Below are positions 36,607 to 46,796 of a DNA stretch of 64,000 nucleotides, piece after piece. Position 1 is the first letter of the stretch. The number at the start of each line of letters is the position of its first letter. The translations under genes and the position numbers were made by a program. The notes under the pieces are model-generated. The model made no database searches, had not been told where the DNA came from, and was given only the letters and a program-made list of their open reading frames with translations. This DNA is from DASYAN01 sp963727755. GTDB taxonomy: Bacteria > Chloroflexota > Ktedonobacteria > Ktedonobacterales > Ktedonobacteraceae. The stretch spans positions 434,001 through 498,000 of the forward strand of contig CAVSHN010000009.1 in the NCBI GenBank assembly GCA_963727755.1, in the 5' to 3' direction.

Positions 36607-37819
36607 ATGTCAGAAGTATTTCACGAGATCGACCCTTGCATTACAGCTCCCCTGGGATTTTCAGCCGGAACAACTTCCTGTGGCATTAAAGCTAACCCTA
36701 CAATCCAGGACCTCGCCATTCTAGCTTCAGATGTCCCGTGCATAGCCGCAGGTACCTTTACTACCAGCAGAACACGAGCTGCTCCAGTTCTCCTCTGTCA
36801 GGAGCGATTGAAAAGTGGTAAAGCCCAGGCCCTGATCGTCAATAGCGGCAATGCCAACTGTATTACAGGCGAACAAGGCTTGAAAAACGCCTATCGATTG
36901 ACCGAGTTAGTAGCAGCAAAGCTTGGGCTAGACGAAACGTTGGTTCTCTGCTCCTCCACCGGAATAATCGGCCAGCAATTGCCAATGGAGAAGATCGAGG
37001 CAGGTATCAAACAGATCGTGCTAAGTAAAGACGGAGGCAAAGCCTTCTCCGAAGCTATCATGACCACCGATACCTATCCTAAACGCATTGGGCTAGAATT
37101 CGAAGTAGATGGTCGCACCATCCGATTGGGAGGAGTCTGCAAGGGATCGGGAATGATTTACCCAAAGATGGCAACGATGCTCTGTTACCTCACGACAGAT
37201 GCAGCTGTCGAAAGCGATTGGATACAAGGTGAGCTACAAACAGCTGTCGCAGATTCATTCAATATGATTTCTGTTGACGGTAATCTGTCCACTAACGATA
37301 CATGCATTCTCCTGGCAAATGGCTTGGCAGGTAATACGCCGTTGAACGCCTCCCACCCGGAAGTTGGACGTTTTCAGGCAGCGCTACACTACATTACACA
37401 ATATCTCGCGCGTGAGATAGCCCGTGATGGGGAGGGTGCAACAAAGTTCATGACTGTCAATGTTCATGGAGCACATAACAAGTATGAGGCGATCAAAGCT
37501 GCACGTGCGGTCACACGTTCTTCTATCTGGCAATGCGCACTGGCAGGAGGTGATCCCAATTGGGGACGTATTGTAGCAGCACTGGGAGCTAGTGGTTGCA
37601 CGCTCCAACAAGATCTTTTTGATATCTTTCTTGGAGACACGCAGGTAGTTAAACACGGGACAGCGGCATCCTATGAGCACAAACTGGCACAGGCCGCTAT
37701 GGCAGGACATGAAGTAGTCATCACTATTGACCTTCATCTTGGTCACGGCCAAGCAACGGCTTGGGGCTGCGATTCTGACTCACGGGTATATCGACGAGAA
37801 TACGTTATATACACGATAA
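36607..37819 (+). CDS. argJ: glutamate N-acetyltransferase / amino-acid acetyltransferase ArgJ, frameshifted at the end
   Basis: Recycles the acetyl group from N-acetylornithine to glutamate in arginine synthesis. Visible are FTTSRTRAAPVLL, IVNSGNANCITGEQG, and the autoprocessing site KGSGMIYPKMATMLCYLTTD, where cleavage before the Thr of ATML makes the two chains. It ends LGHGQATAWGCD; one extra T at 37773-37774 throws the frame, otherwise it would read LTHGYIDENTLYTR and stop at 37817-37819, a typical ArgJ end. Uncorrected, the frame reads through into argD and gives a false 819-residue fusion. Confidence 0.93.
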
Positions 37820-37902
37820 TCAATGCCTATTTTGCAGAGCATACAGAACCAACTATATCAGGTGTCTATTCATTAGTAGTACACCAACAAAGGAAGGAAA
37901 TT

Positions 37903-39136
37903 ATGGCAACAGCAGAGGTGAATAAACGAGATTGGATGGCACTTGAGCAGCAGTATTACCAGGGGACTTTCAAGCGATTTCCAATTACACTCGTACGCGG
38001 AGAAGGAAGTCGGGTATGGGATAGTAAAGGGAAAGTCTACCTAGACTTTGTTGCAGGTATCGCCGTCAACGTCCTGGGCCATTGCCATCCTGCCATCATT
38101 GAAGCAGTACAGCAGCAAGTAACACAATTGATTCACACTTCTAATCTCTATTACAACGTCCGTCAGATCGAGCTAGCAGAACTGCTCTTCATTCAAAGTA
38201 ATGGGATGCGCTCATTCTTTTCTAACAGCGGGGCTGAAGCTAACGAAGGAGCCATGAAACTGGCCCGCAAATATGGGCGTTTACACCGCAACGGTGCCTA
38301 TGAAATTATCAGCATGGAGAATAGCTTCCACGGACGCACATTGGCAACTACAGCTGCGACAGGACAGCCATCGTATCAGGCTACGTGGGCTCCACTTCCA
38401 GATGGTTTTAAGCAGGTCCCATTCAATGATCTAGAGGCAGTAAAACAGGCAACAAGCGAAAAGACCGCTGCCATCCTGATCGAGTCTATACAAGGGGAAG
38501 GAGGCATATGGCCTAGTAGCAAGGAATTTATGCAAGGGTTGCGGGCATGGTGCGACAAACAAAATCTGGTACTGATCTGTGACGAAATACAGGCAGGCAT
38601 GGGCCGTACGGGAAAATTCTTTGGTTGGGAACACTACGGCATCAGACCCGATATCATCACGCTGGCTAAGGGCCTAGCAGGCGGTGTCCCCATCGGAGCC
38701 ATGCTCACTGATACACGCACCGACCTCTTTACACCCGGCGAACATGGAACAACGTTTGGAGGTAATCCTCTCGCCTGTGCCGCAGGTATAGCCACCATCA
38801 AAACTATCCTGGAGGAGAACCTGCTGGAAAATGCTGCAAAAATGGGTGAATACTGGCGAACGAAGCTCGAAACCTTAAGCACAAAGTACCCATTTATTGA
38901 CACTCCGCGTGGCCTTGGCCTGATGATAGCAATACACGTCAAGCATGATCTGGGACCCATTATCGCCCAGAAGGCTCTAGAGCATGGCTTACTACTGAAT
39001 AGTCCTGCCGCAGATACACTTCGCATGATTTCCTCCTCTAATTCTGACGACAGGAGATATCGATGAAGCAGCGGAACTACTAGATCGCTCATTGGCAGAT
39101 GTGGCAGAATTGCCAATCTCGCGAACACAGCAATAA
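37903..39136 (+). CDS. argD: acetylornithine aminotransferase, frameshifted at the end
   Basis: PLP class III aminotransferase, the step before ArgJ's substrate. Starts at ATG 37903 with AAGGAAGGAAATT upstream. Motifs: VAGIAVNVLGHCHPAI, FFSNSGAEANEGAMKLARKY, SFHGRTLATTAATGQ, LICDEIQAGMGRTGKFF and the PLP lysine in TLAKGLAGGVPIGAM. At 39029-39031 TTT should be TT; repaired, it continues PPLILTTGDIDEAAELLDRS and stops at 39134-39136. About 410 residues. argJ-argD form an operon. Confidence 0.93.
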
Positions 39137-39156
39137 ATAGAGTATACTAATAGAAT

Positions 39157-39198
39157 AAGAGCGGGTGCTCCTCATAGTAGAAGCAAACACCCGCTCTT
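39157..39198 (+). terminator. terminator after argD
   Basis: Perfect 11-bp stem AAGAGCGGGTG / CACCCGCTCTT with a 20-nt loop. Confidence 0.8.
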
Positions 39199-39244
39199 AA
39201 TTCGCGAAGAGTCTATATCTCTAAGCATGAAAAGAGAAAGATAT

Positions 39245-39842
39245 ATGTCAGATCATCAAAGTACAAATCATGAGGGAACAGGGATACCATCAATGCTCTT
39301 ACCGAAATCTTCAGATGAGCCCAAAGAATCATGACTATGACCCAATTGCAACCTTTTCAAGCAAACTACTTGATCGAGGTGACAGCTTTGTCTATGCGAT
39401 CGTCGGAATCTGCTTCTTACTTAGCGGACTGTTCACTCTCGGCTATAGCTTCTGGCATTTTGGGGAAACGATACTCAATATTTCCACTATTGTTGCTAAT
39501 GCGTCTGCCAGCCATGCATCAACAACACCACAAGAGGTCATTGCCGGTGCCATTATCCAGCTGATCTCAGACCTGCTGCTCGTCCTTATCATCATGGAGG
39601 TCCTTGGTACAGTCGTCCATTATTTGAAGTCTCATATAACTTCTCTACACCCATTTCTCTTCATTGGTATTATTTCTGCAACACGCGGTATTCTCTCTAT
39701 TGGTGCAAGATTATCTGTCGAAGGTTCGAATGTACCAACTCCAGAATTCACTCGATCGATGATTGAATTGGGCGTTAATGCAGCAGTTATTCTTGCTCTT
39801 GGGATTACTCTTAAGCTACTTGGGAAACACGTTACAGACTAG
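39245..39842 (+). CDS. PsiE-like membrane protein, probably frameshifted near its start
   Basis: About 180-200 residues with four hydrophobic helices. The core LISDLLLVLIIMEVLGTVVH, HPFLFIGIISATRGILSIG and MIELGVNAAVILALGITLKL is the phosphate-starvation-inducible PsiE family; function unknown. In the frame of the core, starts at 39270 or 39315 are weak. An ATG at 39245 with AGAGAAAGATAT opens a plausible N terminus (MSDHQSTNHEGTG...SDEPKES) in another frame that stops at the junction near 39330, so one more indel is likely there. Confidence 0.75.
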
Positions 39843-39915
39843 ATCTACTCCTTTCACTCTTTATCAGGACCCTTATGAGCTTGACTTGCATATTGCAAGG
39901 TCAAGCCCATAATCA

Positions 39916-40545
39916 TCATTTAACTGCTTCAAGTTGAGCTTCAAAGAAAGCTACCTCAAGCGTCATAGCTCGTCGATAGAGAATATGTACGCCTTCACTA
40001 TCAATCGCATAACGATCCAGTAAGCTTTCAAGCCGAGCAGCGAGAGCTTCAATATCGGGAGAGGCATAGGTACGAATCCACTCCATATACTGGTGCTCAC
40101 CGTGCCCACCATCAGAGGTAAGCGATTGGCCTAAGAAGGCGTAGAGCCGGATACATGGCGCCATAGCAGCACATGTGTCGCCCGTACCACGCAGGAAAGC
40201 TGTACCGAGCAGGAAATTGGTATAATCTAGCGTCGCGCTATCGGGAGTAACGTTAGCTAGCGATACACCCCACTTTTCAGCGCAAATCGCATGCAAACGA
40301 AGTTCTTCCTGCACACCCGCCAGCAACTTAAAAAAGTCGTGTATACCTTGCTGATCGGGACTATGAGCCAGCGCAAGCGCATACGAACGAGCAAAGGCAT
40401 CCAGGAAAAATGCATCCTGGGCAATATAACGCTGAAAGGCCTCACGTGGTAAATTACCAGTACGCAATCCTTGGACAAATGGATGTGTAAGCGCTGCCTG
40501 AACTAAATCCTGATTTTCTGCCCAAAGGTTTTTTGCAAGACTCAT
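39916..40545 (-). CDS. tenA: TenA-family thiaminase II-like protein
   Basis: 209-residue all-helical protein: HPFVQGLRTGNLPREAFQRY, IAQDAFFLDAFARSYALALA, then ACAAM-type helix TCAAMAPCIRLYAFLG and YMEWIRTYASPD. TenA enzymes hydrolyse thiamine breakdown products for salvage of the pyrimidine. Start 40545 has AGGTGA upstream and overlaps the stop of a 35-codon ORF (ATGA). No TPP riboswitch pattern or other thiamine gene is nearby. Confidence 0.88.
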   Translation of the reverse strand: MSLAKNLWAENQDLVQAALTHPFVQGLRTGNLPREAFQRYIAQDAFFLDAFARSYALALAHSPDQQGIHDFFKLLAGVQEELRLHAICAEKWGVSLANVTPDSATLDYTNFLLGTAFLRGTGDTCAAMAPCIRLYAFLGQSLTSDGGHGEHQYMEWIRTYASPDIEALAARLESLLDRYAIDSEGVHILYRRAMTLEVAFFEAQLEAVK

Positions 40546-40649
40546 TGTTCACCTGCTTTCTTAAAATATCTTCCCCAACTGAGAGATTGATGATGCATGG
40601 ATCGATGCCAGATATCAGCATGATGAGTCAATAGATCTGTTGGTTTCAT
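40542..40649 (-). CDS. 35-codon upstream ORF coupled to tenA
   Basis: An ATG at 40649 with an excellent ribosome site (GGAGGAGGAAAT) opens a His-rich ORF beginning MKPTDLLTHHADIWHRSM and ending KKAGEQ. Its TGA overlaps the tenA ATG. Part of it (LLTHHADIWHRSMHH) vaguely recalls the N-terminal helix of TenA proteins, so it could be a partial duplicate, a small conserved protein, or a coupling leader. Confidence 0.45.
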   Translation of the reverse strand: MKPTDLLTHHADIWHRSMHHQSLSWGRYFKKAGEQ

Positions 40650-40715
40650 ATTTCCTCCTCCACTTTAGTATACTCTCCTTGGCGAATGCCAACCAATTCA
40701 CTATTTTCCCCTCTT

Positions 40716-40906
40716 GCACCACAGCTTCTGATTATGTGCGTGAGCATCTCTTATCTCGTCTGTTCGGCTTTGAGTTGTTGATGGCTCCTTATGCCATGGC
40801 TCACCTCAAACTTGGGATGCAACTTGCTGCTGCCGATCTACCAAAAGCAGATCAAGCAACCTGGGCATATGATTTCAAGAGCAATGAGCGCCTAGGAATT
40901 TACCTG
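40716..40906 (+). pseudogene. fragment of an N6-adenine DNA methylase / type IIG-ISP restriction enzyme
   Basis: Within a longer open frame, DYVREHLLSRLFGFELLMAP, YAMAHLKLGMQL and DFKSNERLGIYL match the part of large methylase-restriction proteins that follows the substrate-binding region. Sequence on both sides is unrelated, so this is a relic of about 60 codons. It fits the decayed accessory patch 40640-42249. Confidence 0.5.
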
Positions 40907-41102
40907 CATATTATAGCAAATCTTGTAGAAATGCTTTCGTTGATGAGAGAGATTGATCAGGCGATTAATGAACATGGAGGCTGGCCTATTCAATAACAGA
41001 AAGGTCCAGTTTCTGTTGACCTTGAGCATTGCATTTATTCTTTTCGTCATGTACAATACACTCGTCAAGAAATTTGATGTATCAAAGAGAGAGGTGAGCA
41101 CG

Positions 41103-41575
41103 ATGGCAATATCAGAACATGATCTTATTGCAGCCGGTGAGAGCGAACAACCAGCCCTGCAAAAGATTGAAGGAGTACTTGACAGCAGCAGGCTCAGTGA
41201 TAAAGGTTCTCAGTCTGAATATGCTGACCACTTGCCAAAGCTTGTGAGTCCCTACGGAGACGAGATAGAACTTCCCCCATCTGTGTTTCAAGTGCTGAGG
41301 CAAATTGTGTACCACTTGACTCTCGGTAAAGTCGTCAGCATTGCCTCTCTTAATAAAGAGCTAAGCATCCACGAAGCGGCGAATATTCTAACATCTCAGG
41401 ACTTGACATGCTAGATATGCTAGAACAGGGTGAGATTCCCTTTGTCCAAATAGGGGCACAGCAATATATTCCGCTTACTGATTTAATTGAGTACAAGAAG
41501 CGCCAACATGAAGAGAGAAAGCAAGGTCTAGCTAAGATACTTCACATTTGCGAAGATGAAGGAATGTACGATTGA
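41103..41575 (+). pseudogene. excisionase-type HTH antitoxin, internally deleted
   Basis: ATG 41103 has GAGAGGTGAG upstream. The N-terminal part ends ELSIHEAANILTSQ, where an excisionase/MerR-like HTH normally begins; the downstream part continues EQGEIPFVQIGAQQYIPLTD, LIEYKKRQHEERKQGL in another frame. About a dozen residues of the recognition helix are missing at ~41400-41412. The pair with the following PIN gene matches an HTH antitoxin / PIN toxin operon. The DNA-binding function is probably lost. Confidence 0.65.
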
Positions 41576-41582
41576 GGGTTAT

Positions 41583-41628
41583 AACTCATGCAGTCTGCCT
41601 ATTACACGATAGGCAGACTGCATGAGTT
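41583..41628. repeat. perfect 20-bp inverted repeat between antitoxin and toxin remnants
   Basis: Arms 41583-41602 and 41609-41628 are exact complements (AACTCATGCAGTCTGCCTAT) around a 6-nt loop, TACACG. An A/T-rich stretch follows but no clean T-run. Could be a terminator/attenuator, an operator, or a tiny element. Confidence 0.7.
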
Positions 41629-41665
41629 TATATGAAATATTTTTATTTAAGTAGGAAGTTGGTAT

Positions 41666-42249
41666 ATGACGCAGTTTGGGGCTGTGCTCGATGCTTGCGC
41701 AATTTTTCCAGCATCTCTTCGAGATACACTACTGCGTGCTGCAGATATAAATTTGTATAAATTCCAAATAACAGACGAGATCTTAGAAGAGATGCGTCGT
41801 AATCTCGTCAACAAAGGTATGCCAGAGGCAAAAGCACAAAAGTCGTTAATACGATAAGGAAGCTATTTCCCAAGGCATTTGTGACGGGATATAGGCGATT
41901 GACTACATCAATGCCAGTCAACGAAAAAGATAAGCATGTCCTTGCTGCTGCCGTAGCCAGTAAAGCACGAGTTATTGTGACTCAAAACCTCAAAGATTTT
42001 CCTCCACACCTTCTTGATTTATTTAACATCAAGGCCCTATCACCCGATGAATTCCTTGTACGCCTATGGCGTTTGGATAGTAAGCGTATGGCCAAAATAA
42101 TGATAGAGCAAGCTAGCGAGCTTCGCAATCCACCTAAAACAGTATCAGAAGTATTGGATGCACTCACGCAGCATGCACCAAAGTTTGTCAGTCTCATTCG
42201 GCAAGAGGTGAAACGTGAGGAGACATATCCATGTATAATTATTGAGTGA
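41666..42249 (+). pseudogene. PIN-domain toxin (VapC-like), frameshifted
   Basis: The first frame begins FGAVLDACAIFPASLRDTLL, with the first PIN Asp, and ITDEILEEMRRNL. The second has PVNEKDKHVLAAAVASKARVIVTQNLKDFP with the further acidic residues, then a helical tail. The frames change near 41853, one base off. PIN toxins cut tRNA or other RNA. ATG 41666 has AGTAGGAAG upstream. Confidence 0.7.
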
Positions 42250-42275
42250 GGATTATTTATTAAGGAGCAAACGCA

Positions 42276-43806
42276 ATGAGCACAACCATCAAGCCCCAAA
42301 CCTTTCTTATACGTTACTTGAACAGTCTCAACGGAGCTACGCCAAATTCTCGCGGCTGCCGCATTCTATGCTTCGCTGGATCAAGTCGCCACTGTTTCTC
42401 CAACAATCGCTGGCTCTATTATTCAAGAACTGCACGACCAGCGCAGCAACTTGAAGCTGATCGCGAGCGAGAACTACAGTTCCCTGGCCACACAACTGGC
42501 TACAGGCAACCTTCTGACGGACAAATACGCCGAAGGATACCCACATCACCGTTTCTACGCTGGCTGCGATAATGTAGATGCAATCGAAACAGAAGCAGCT
42601 CAGCTCGCTTGCGAACTCTTCGGAGCCGATCATGCTTATGTTCAGCCACACTCCGGAGCCGATGCCAACTTGGTAGCATTCCTCTCAATTCTGCTAGCAA
42701 AAGTAGAGAAGCCACAGTTAGTAGATTTGGGACAGGAAGATCCTGCAAAGCTCCCACGACAAGATTGGGAAAAAGTACGTCAGGCTGTACACAATCAACG
42801 CCTGCTCTCACTGGATTATTACTCTGGTGGGCATCTGACTCATGGTTACCGTCACAATATCTCTAGCCAGTTGTTCGATGTGTATACATATACAGTTGAT
42901 CCCAAAACTAGTTTGATCGACCTAGACCAACTCCGCACACAACTGCATGAGATTCGACCGTTAATCCTGCTTGCTGGCTACAGCGCTTATCCTCGTAAAC
43001 TCAATTTTGCCAAGATGCGCGAACTGGCTGATGAAGTAGGAGCAGTACTGATGGTCGATATGGCTCATTTTGCTGGACTGGTTGCAGGTAAAGTATTCAC
43101 AGGTGACTACAATCCTGTTCCCCACGCTCATATTGTGACCTCAACAACTCACAAGACACTACGTGGACCACGTGGAGGAATTGTGCTGTGCAAGCAAGAA
43201 TTGGCAGAATGGGTTAACAAAGGTTGTCCATCTCTACTTGGTGGCCCACTGTCACACATTATGGCAGCTAAAGCCATCGCCTTCCGTGAAGCATTAGCAC
43301 CTGAATTCAAGACATATGCGCATAAAATTGTAGAGAACTCCCAGGCTCTAGCTGCGGCCTGCGTTGCAGAATCTCTCAATGTTCTGACTGGAGGAACCGA
43401 TAATCACCTGCTACTCATCGACGTAGCCAAAACCTTTGGACTGACAGGGCGTCAGGCAGAGTCAGCACTGCGCGAATGTAAGATTACGCTCAATCGCAAC
43501 TCACTGCCATTCGACGCTAATGGTCCTTGGTATACCAGCGGCCTACGCATCGGCACTCCTGCCGCAACCACGCTTGGCATGGGTCCCGAGGAGATGAAAG
43601 AGATTGGCAGCATCACCAAGCTTGTCCTTTCGCACGTCACCCCAACAACAACAGCTAGTGGGAAGAAGAGCCTTACAAAGTATACGCTAGACCCCAGAGT
43701 AAGCCAGGAAGCACAACAACGCATCAGCGCATTGCTTGATCGATATCCTCTCTATCCAGAACTAGATCTTCAGCTGCTACAAACACCCGTTGAGAGTAAC
43801 CTATAG
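42276..43806 (+). CDS. glyA: serine hydroxymethyltransferase, frameshifted near the start
   Basis: PLP enzyme that converts serine and tetrahydrofolate to glycine and methylene-THF. Motifs: LKLIASENYSS, TDKYAEGYPHHRFYAGCDNVD, VQPHSGADANLVAF, MVDMAHFAGLVAG, and the PLP lysine in TSTTHKTLRGPRGG. The main frame has no ATG at its head and is open only from ~42324 (TELRQILAAAAFY). The proper start is ATG 42276, with AAGGAG, one frame away; the join is near 42320. About 505 residues if repaired, with ~40 extra residues at the N terminus compared with E. coli GlyA. Confidence 0.93.
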
Positions 43807-43820
43807 GATTTAATAGAATA

Positions 43821-43865
43821 GCACTAGATGGAGAGAAAGATATCATAAATTCATCCATCTAGTGC
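43821..43865 (+). terminator. hairpin between glyA and the AICAR transformylase gene
   Basis: Perfect 12-bp stem GCACTAGATGGA / TCCATCTAGTGC with a 21-nt loop; no T-run. Confidence 0.6.
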
Positions 43866-43901
43866 AAGCATCGATACCACAATAACCAGGGAAGAATAGA
43901 C

Positions 43902-45078
43902 ATGACAAACAACAAACTCACACTACGCTATGGCTGCAATCCACATCAAGTACCTGCAAAGGTATATACAAAGAGTGGGATATTACCTTTCAAAGTGCTC
44001 AATGGAGCACCAGGATACATTAACCTACTTGATGCCCTCAATTCCTGGCAGCTTGTCAAAGAACTTAAGCAGGTTCTCAAACAACCAGCCGCAGCCTCTT
44101 TCAAACACGTTAGCCCTGCTGGAGCTGCCATTGGTCTGCCATTAAGTGACATACTCAGAAAGTCATACGGCGTTGAAGATCTCGAATTATCCCCACTAGC
44201 CTGTGCCTACGCCAGAGCTAGAGGAGCCGATCGCCTCTCATCCTTTGGCGATTGGGTAGCACTGAGCGACATTGTGGATGTACCAACGGCTCGCTTGCTC
44301 AATCGCGAGGTTTCCGACGGTGTGATCGCTCCTGGATATGAACCAGAAGCTTTAGATATCTTGCGCAAGAAACAGAAAGGGCGCTATATCATCCTGGAGA
44401 TGGATGCTGATTATGAGCCAGAGGAGATCGAGAGACGTGAGGTATTTGGTATCACCTTTCGAGCAGAAGCGCAATACTGCACTCGCTAATGTTGAGTGGC
44501 TACGCAATATTCTAACGGCTAAAAAGGACTTGCTAGAGACGGCGCAGAGGGATTTGCTTCTCTCGCTTGTGGCTCTCAAATATACCCAGTCCAATTCAAT
44601 CTGTTTTGCTGTCGATGGACAGTGTATTGGCATTGGTGCTGGGCAGCAATCGCGCATTCAGTGCACACGGCTAGCAGCTTCAAAAGCTGCAATATGGTAT
44701 CTGCGCCAACATCCTAGGATATTTGAGTTGCCCTGGAAGCAGGGGGTCAAACGGCAAGATCAGGTCAATGCTATCGATCTGTACCTGCGAGATGATGCAA
44801 CGCCTATCGAGATCCAACAATGGGAAGAGTTGTTTGCACAAGTTCCTCAGCGCTTGACAACCCAAGAGAAGCAGGAATGGCTAAAAGGCTTGAAGAATGT
44901 TGCACTGGGCTCGGATGCTTTCATTCCCTTCCGGGATACGATTGATTGTGGTGCTCAATATGGCGTCTCATACGTTGCTCAGCCGGGTGGGTCTCTGCGT
45001 GATGAGGATGTGATCGAGGCTTGCAATAGCTATGGGATGGTGATGGCGTTTACGGGTGTGCGATTGTTCCACCATTAG
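43902..45078 (+). CDS. stand-alone AICAR transformylase, frameshifted
   Basis: Transfers a formyl group from 10-formyl-THF to AICAR, the penultimate step of IMP synthesis. Motifs: LRYGCNPHQVPA, VLNGAPGYINLLDALNSWQLV, SFKHVSPAGAA, AYARARGADRLSSFGDWVALS, REVSDGVIAPGYEPEAL, KYTQSNSICF, GIGAGQQSRIQCTRLA, DAFIPFRDTID, and the final FTGVRLFHH. The IMP cyclohydrolase half of PurH is absent. The sequence follows the animal/fungal AICARFT domain unusually closely. An extra C at 44460 splits the frame; removing it joins GITF to EQKRNTALANVEW (~391 residues). Follows glyA, another folate enzyme. Confidence 0.88.
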
Positions 45079-45129
45079 CACTCAATTAGGAAATGGCCCT
45101 GGTCAAATCACAAAACTTAATCCCAAATG

Positions 45130-46784
45130 CTAGACTGCCTGCCATACCTGTATAGTCTTGTCATTGCTAGCCGAAGCAATCTGCGTACCATCAGGTGACC
45201 ATGTTACAGCAGTCGTAGATGCTGAGTGACCACAATAGGTAAAGATATGCCTGCCTGTTGTTGCATTCCAGATACGCACTGTCTTGTCATTGCTTGCAGA
45301 AGCAACACATAAACCGTCAGGAGACCACTCTACACTCCTTACTCCATCGAAATGTCCAGGGCCGCAAACCAAACTTTCCCCAGTCACCATGTCCCAAATA
45401 GACACCCTCTGACCAGCGCAAGAAGCAATACGTTGGCATCTGGAGACCACGCAACCGAAACCACCGCATCTGAATGCTTCCCGTAAGTTGAGAGTTGTCC
45501 CGTCTTAACATTCCATACCCATATTTTTCCCCAAGTACCTGCGGCTATATGCTGACCATCAGAGGACCAAGAAAGAGAGAATACAAAAAAATTAGGCGTC
45601 CAACGGGAGGAGCACGTATCGTATTTCCCTAGAGCGTGTCCACATCGTAGCTTCCCCAAACATGGACAGTTTTATCAGTGCCTGTCACACGACTCACACT
45701 ACAAGCAGAAACGATATGATGCCCATCTGGAGACCATGCTACCGCATACACTTGTGGAAGAAACCCTGAAGAATGCTCTCGGTAAGAAATAGTACGTCCA
45801 GTAGTTGTGTTCCAGACATAGAACTCTTTACCATCACCTGCATACACAATAGACGTACTATCAGGCGACCATGCAACAACGTACCCAGTGGGAGTTAAAC
45901 CAAGCTGAGAAAATCGGCCCGAAAGGCATTCGATGCGTGGAAAGATGATTCCCGGCAGCATCGCATATTCGCACAGTTCCATCACAACCCGTAGAGACAA
46001 TACGCATACCATCAGGAGACCATGCTACATCAACTACCTTATTGGAATGGACATCATACATATAGATAGGAGTTCCCTGTGGCAATGAAAGTCCCTGGTA
46101 GCGGGCCATTTGAGGATGATCATTCCCGCTGCTAGAGTTTTTCTGTGAAGGATGAGGCACATTCTGACTGCCATTGAGGTATATATGAACATTGGCGTAA
46201 TCACCGATAACCTGACCTTGTACAGAACTATCGCTCTTTATATGGTACTTGCCTGAGTCACGACAAGTATTTGTGTCATTCTCTTCCTGACCACTCCCAG
46301 CTCCTGCCGTGTCGCCAGTTAGCCAGAAAGAAGACACTGACTCAGAAGTAAGTTCTTTGATAACCTTGCGGATACCTTGAGCAATGTTCAAGAAAGCTTG
46401 GTCGCGATTTTTCCAACAGGAGACAGGTTTCCCATCAGTAGGTAGGGCTTGAAGATGCTTAAACGGCGCTCCGCTCCAATCAACTGGACGCAGCATGATT
46501 GGGATCACACAAGCCCCCTTAGCTTTATGCCTTTCCAAAGCACGTTCCATCTCAATGTCATAGCAATAATCTGAAGCCAGGAAGTCTGGACTGATTAGTA
46601 ACAGAATGATGTGGGCAGTATCCAAATGTGCATGAATCTCTCCAGCCCACTCCTTACCAGGGAGTATCTCACGATCATGCCAGCTACTGATAAGCCCTTG
46701 CCGTTTAACAATGCTAAGGTGCTTCTCCAATTCATCCCGTAGAGGCCTATCTTGAGCAGCATAGGAATAAAATACTTCAGCCAT
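45130..46784 (-). CDS. TIR domain - seven-bladed WD40 protein, frameshifted
   Basis: N-terminal TIR domain (aa ~1-135): VFYSYAAQDRPLRDELEKHL, then ILLLISPDFLASDYCYDIEM, with the Glu of DIEM at the position of the NADase catalytic Glu. A linker (aa ~150-235, VQGQVIGDYANVHIYL) leads to WD40 repeats. Reading across frame changes near 45905-45935, 45640-45655 and 45430 gives seven units ending in xxIWD/VWN-type motifs, i.e. one closed propeller. The last two are VRSVEWSPDGLCVASASNDK and TTAVTWSPDGTQIASASNDK. Likely a sensor-effector, perhaps NAD-cleaving in defence or stress; not shown. 12 bp after 46797-47639, so co-transcribed. Confidence 0.8.
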
Positions 46785-46796
46785 TGTCTTACTCTC

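Noticed and set aside
36607..39066. An 819-residue ArgJ-ArgD fusion enzyme
   Set aside because: One extra T at 37773-37774 destroys the normal ArgJ end; argD has its own ribosome site and start.
40546..40690. TPP riboswitch before tenA
   Set aside because: CTGAGA-type and ACCTG-type TPP boxes are not present; the space is filled by a small ORF.
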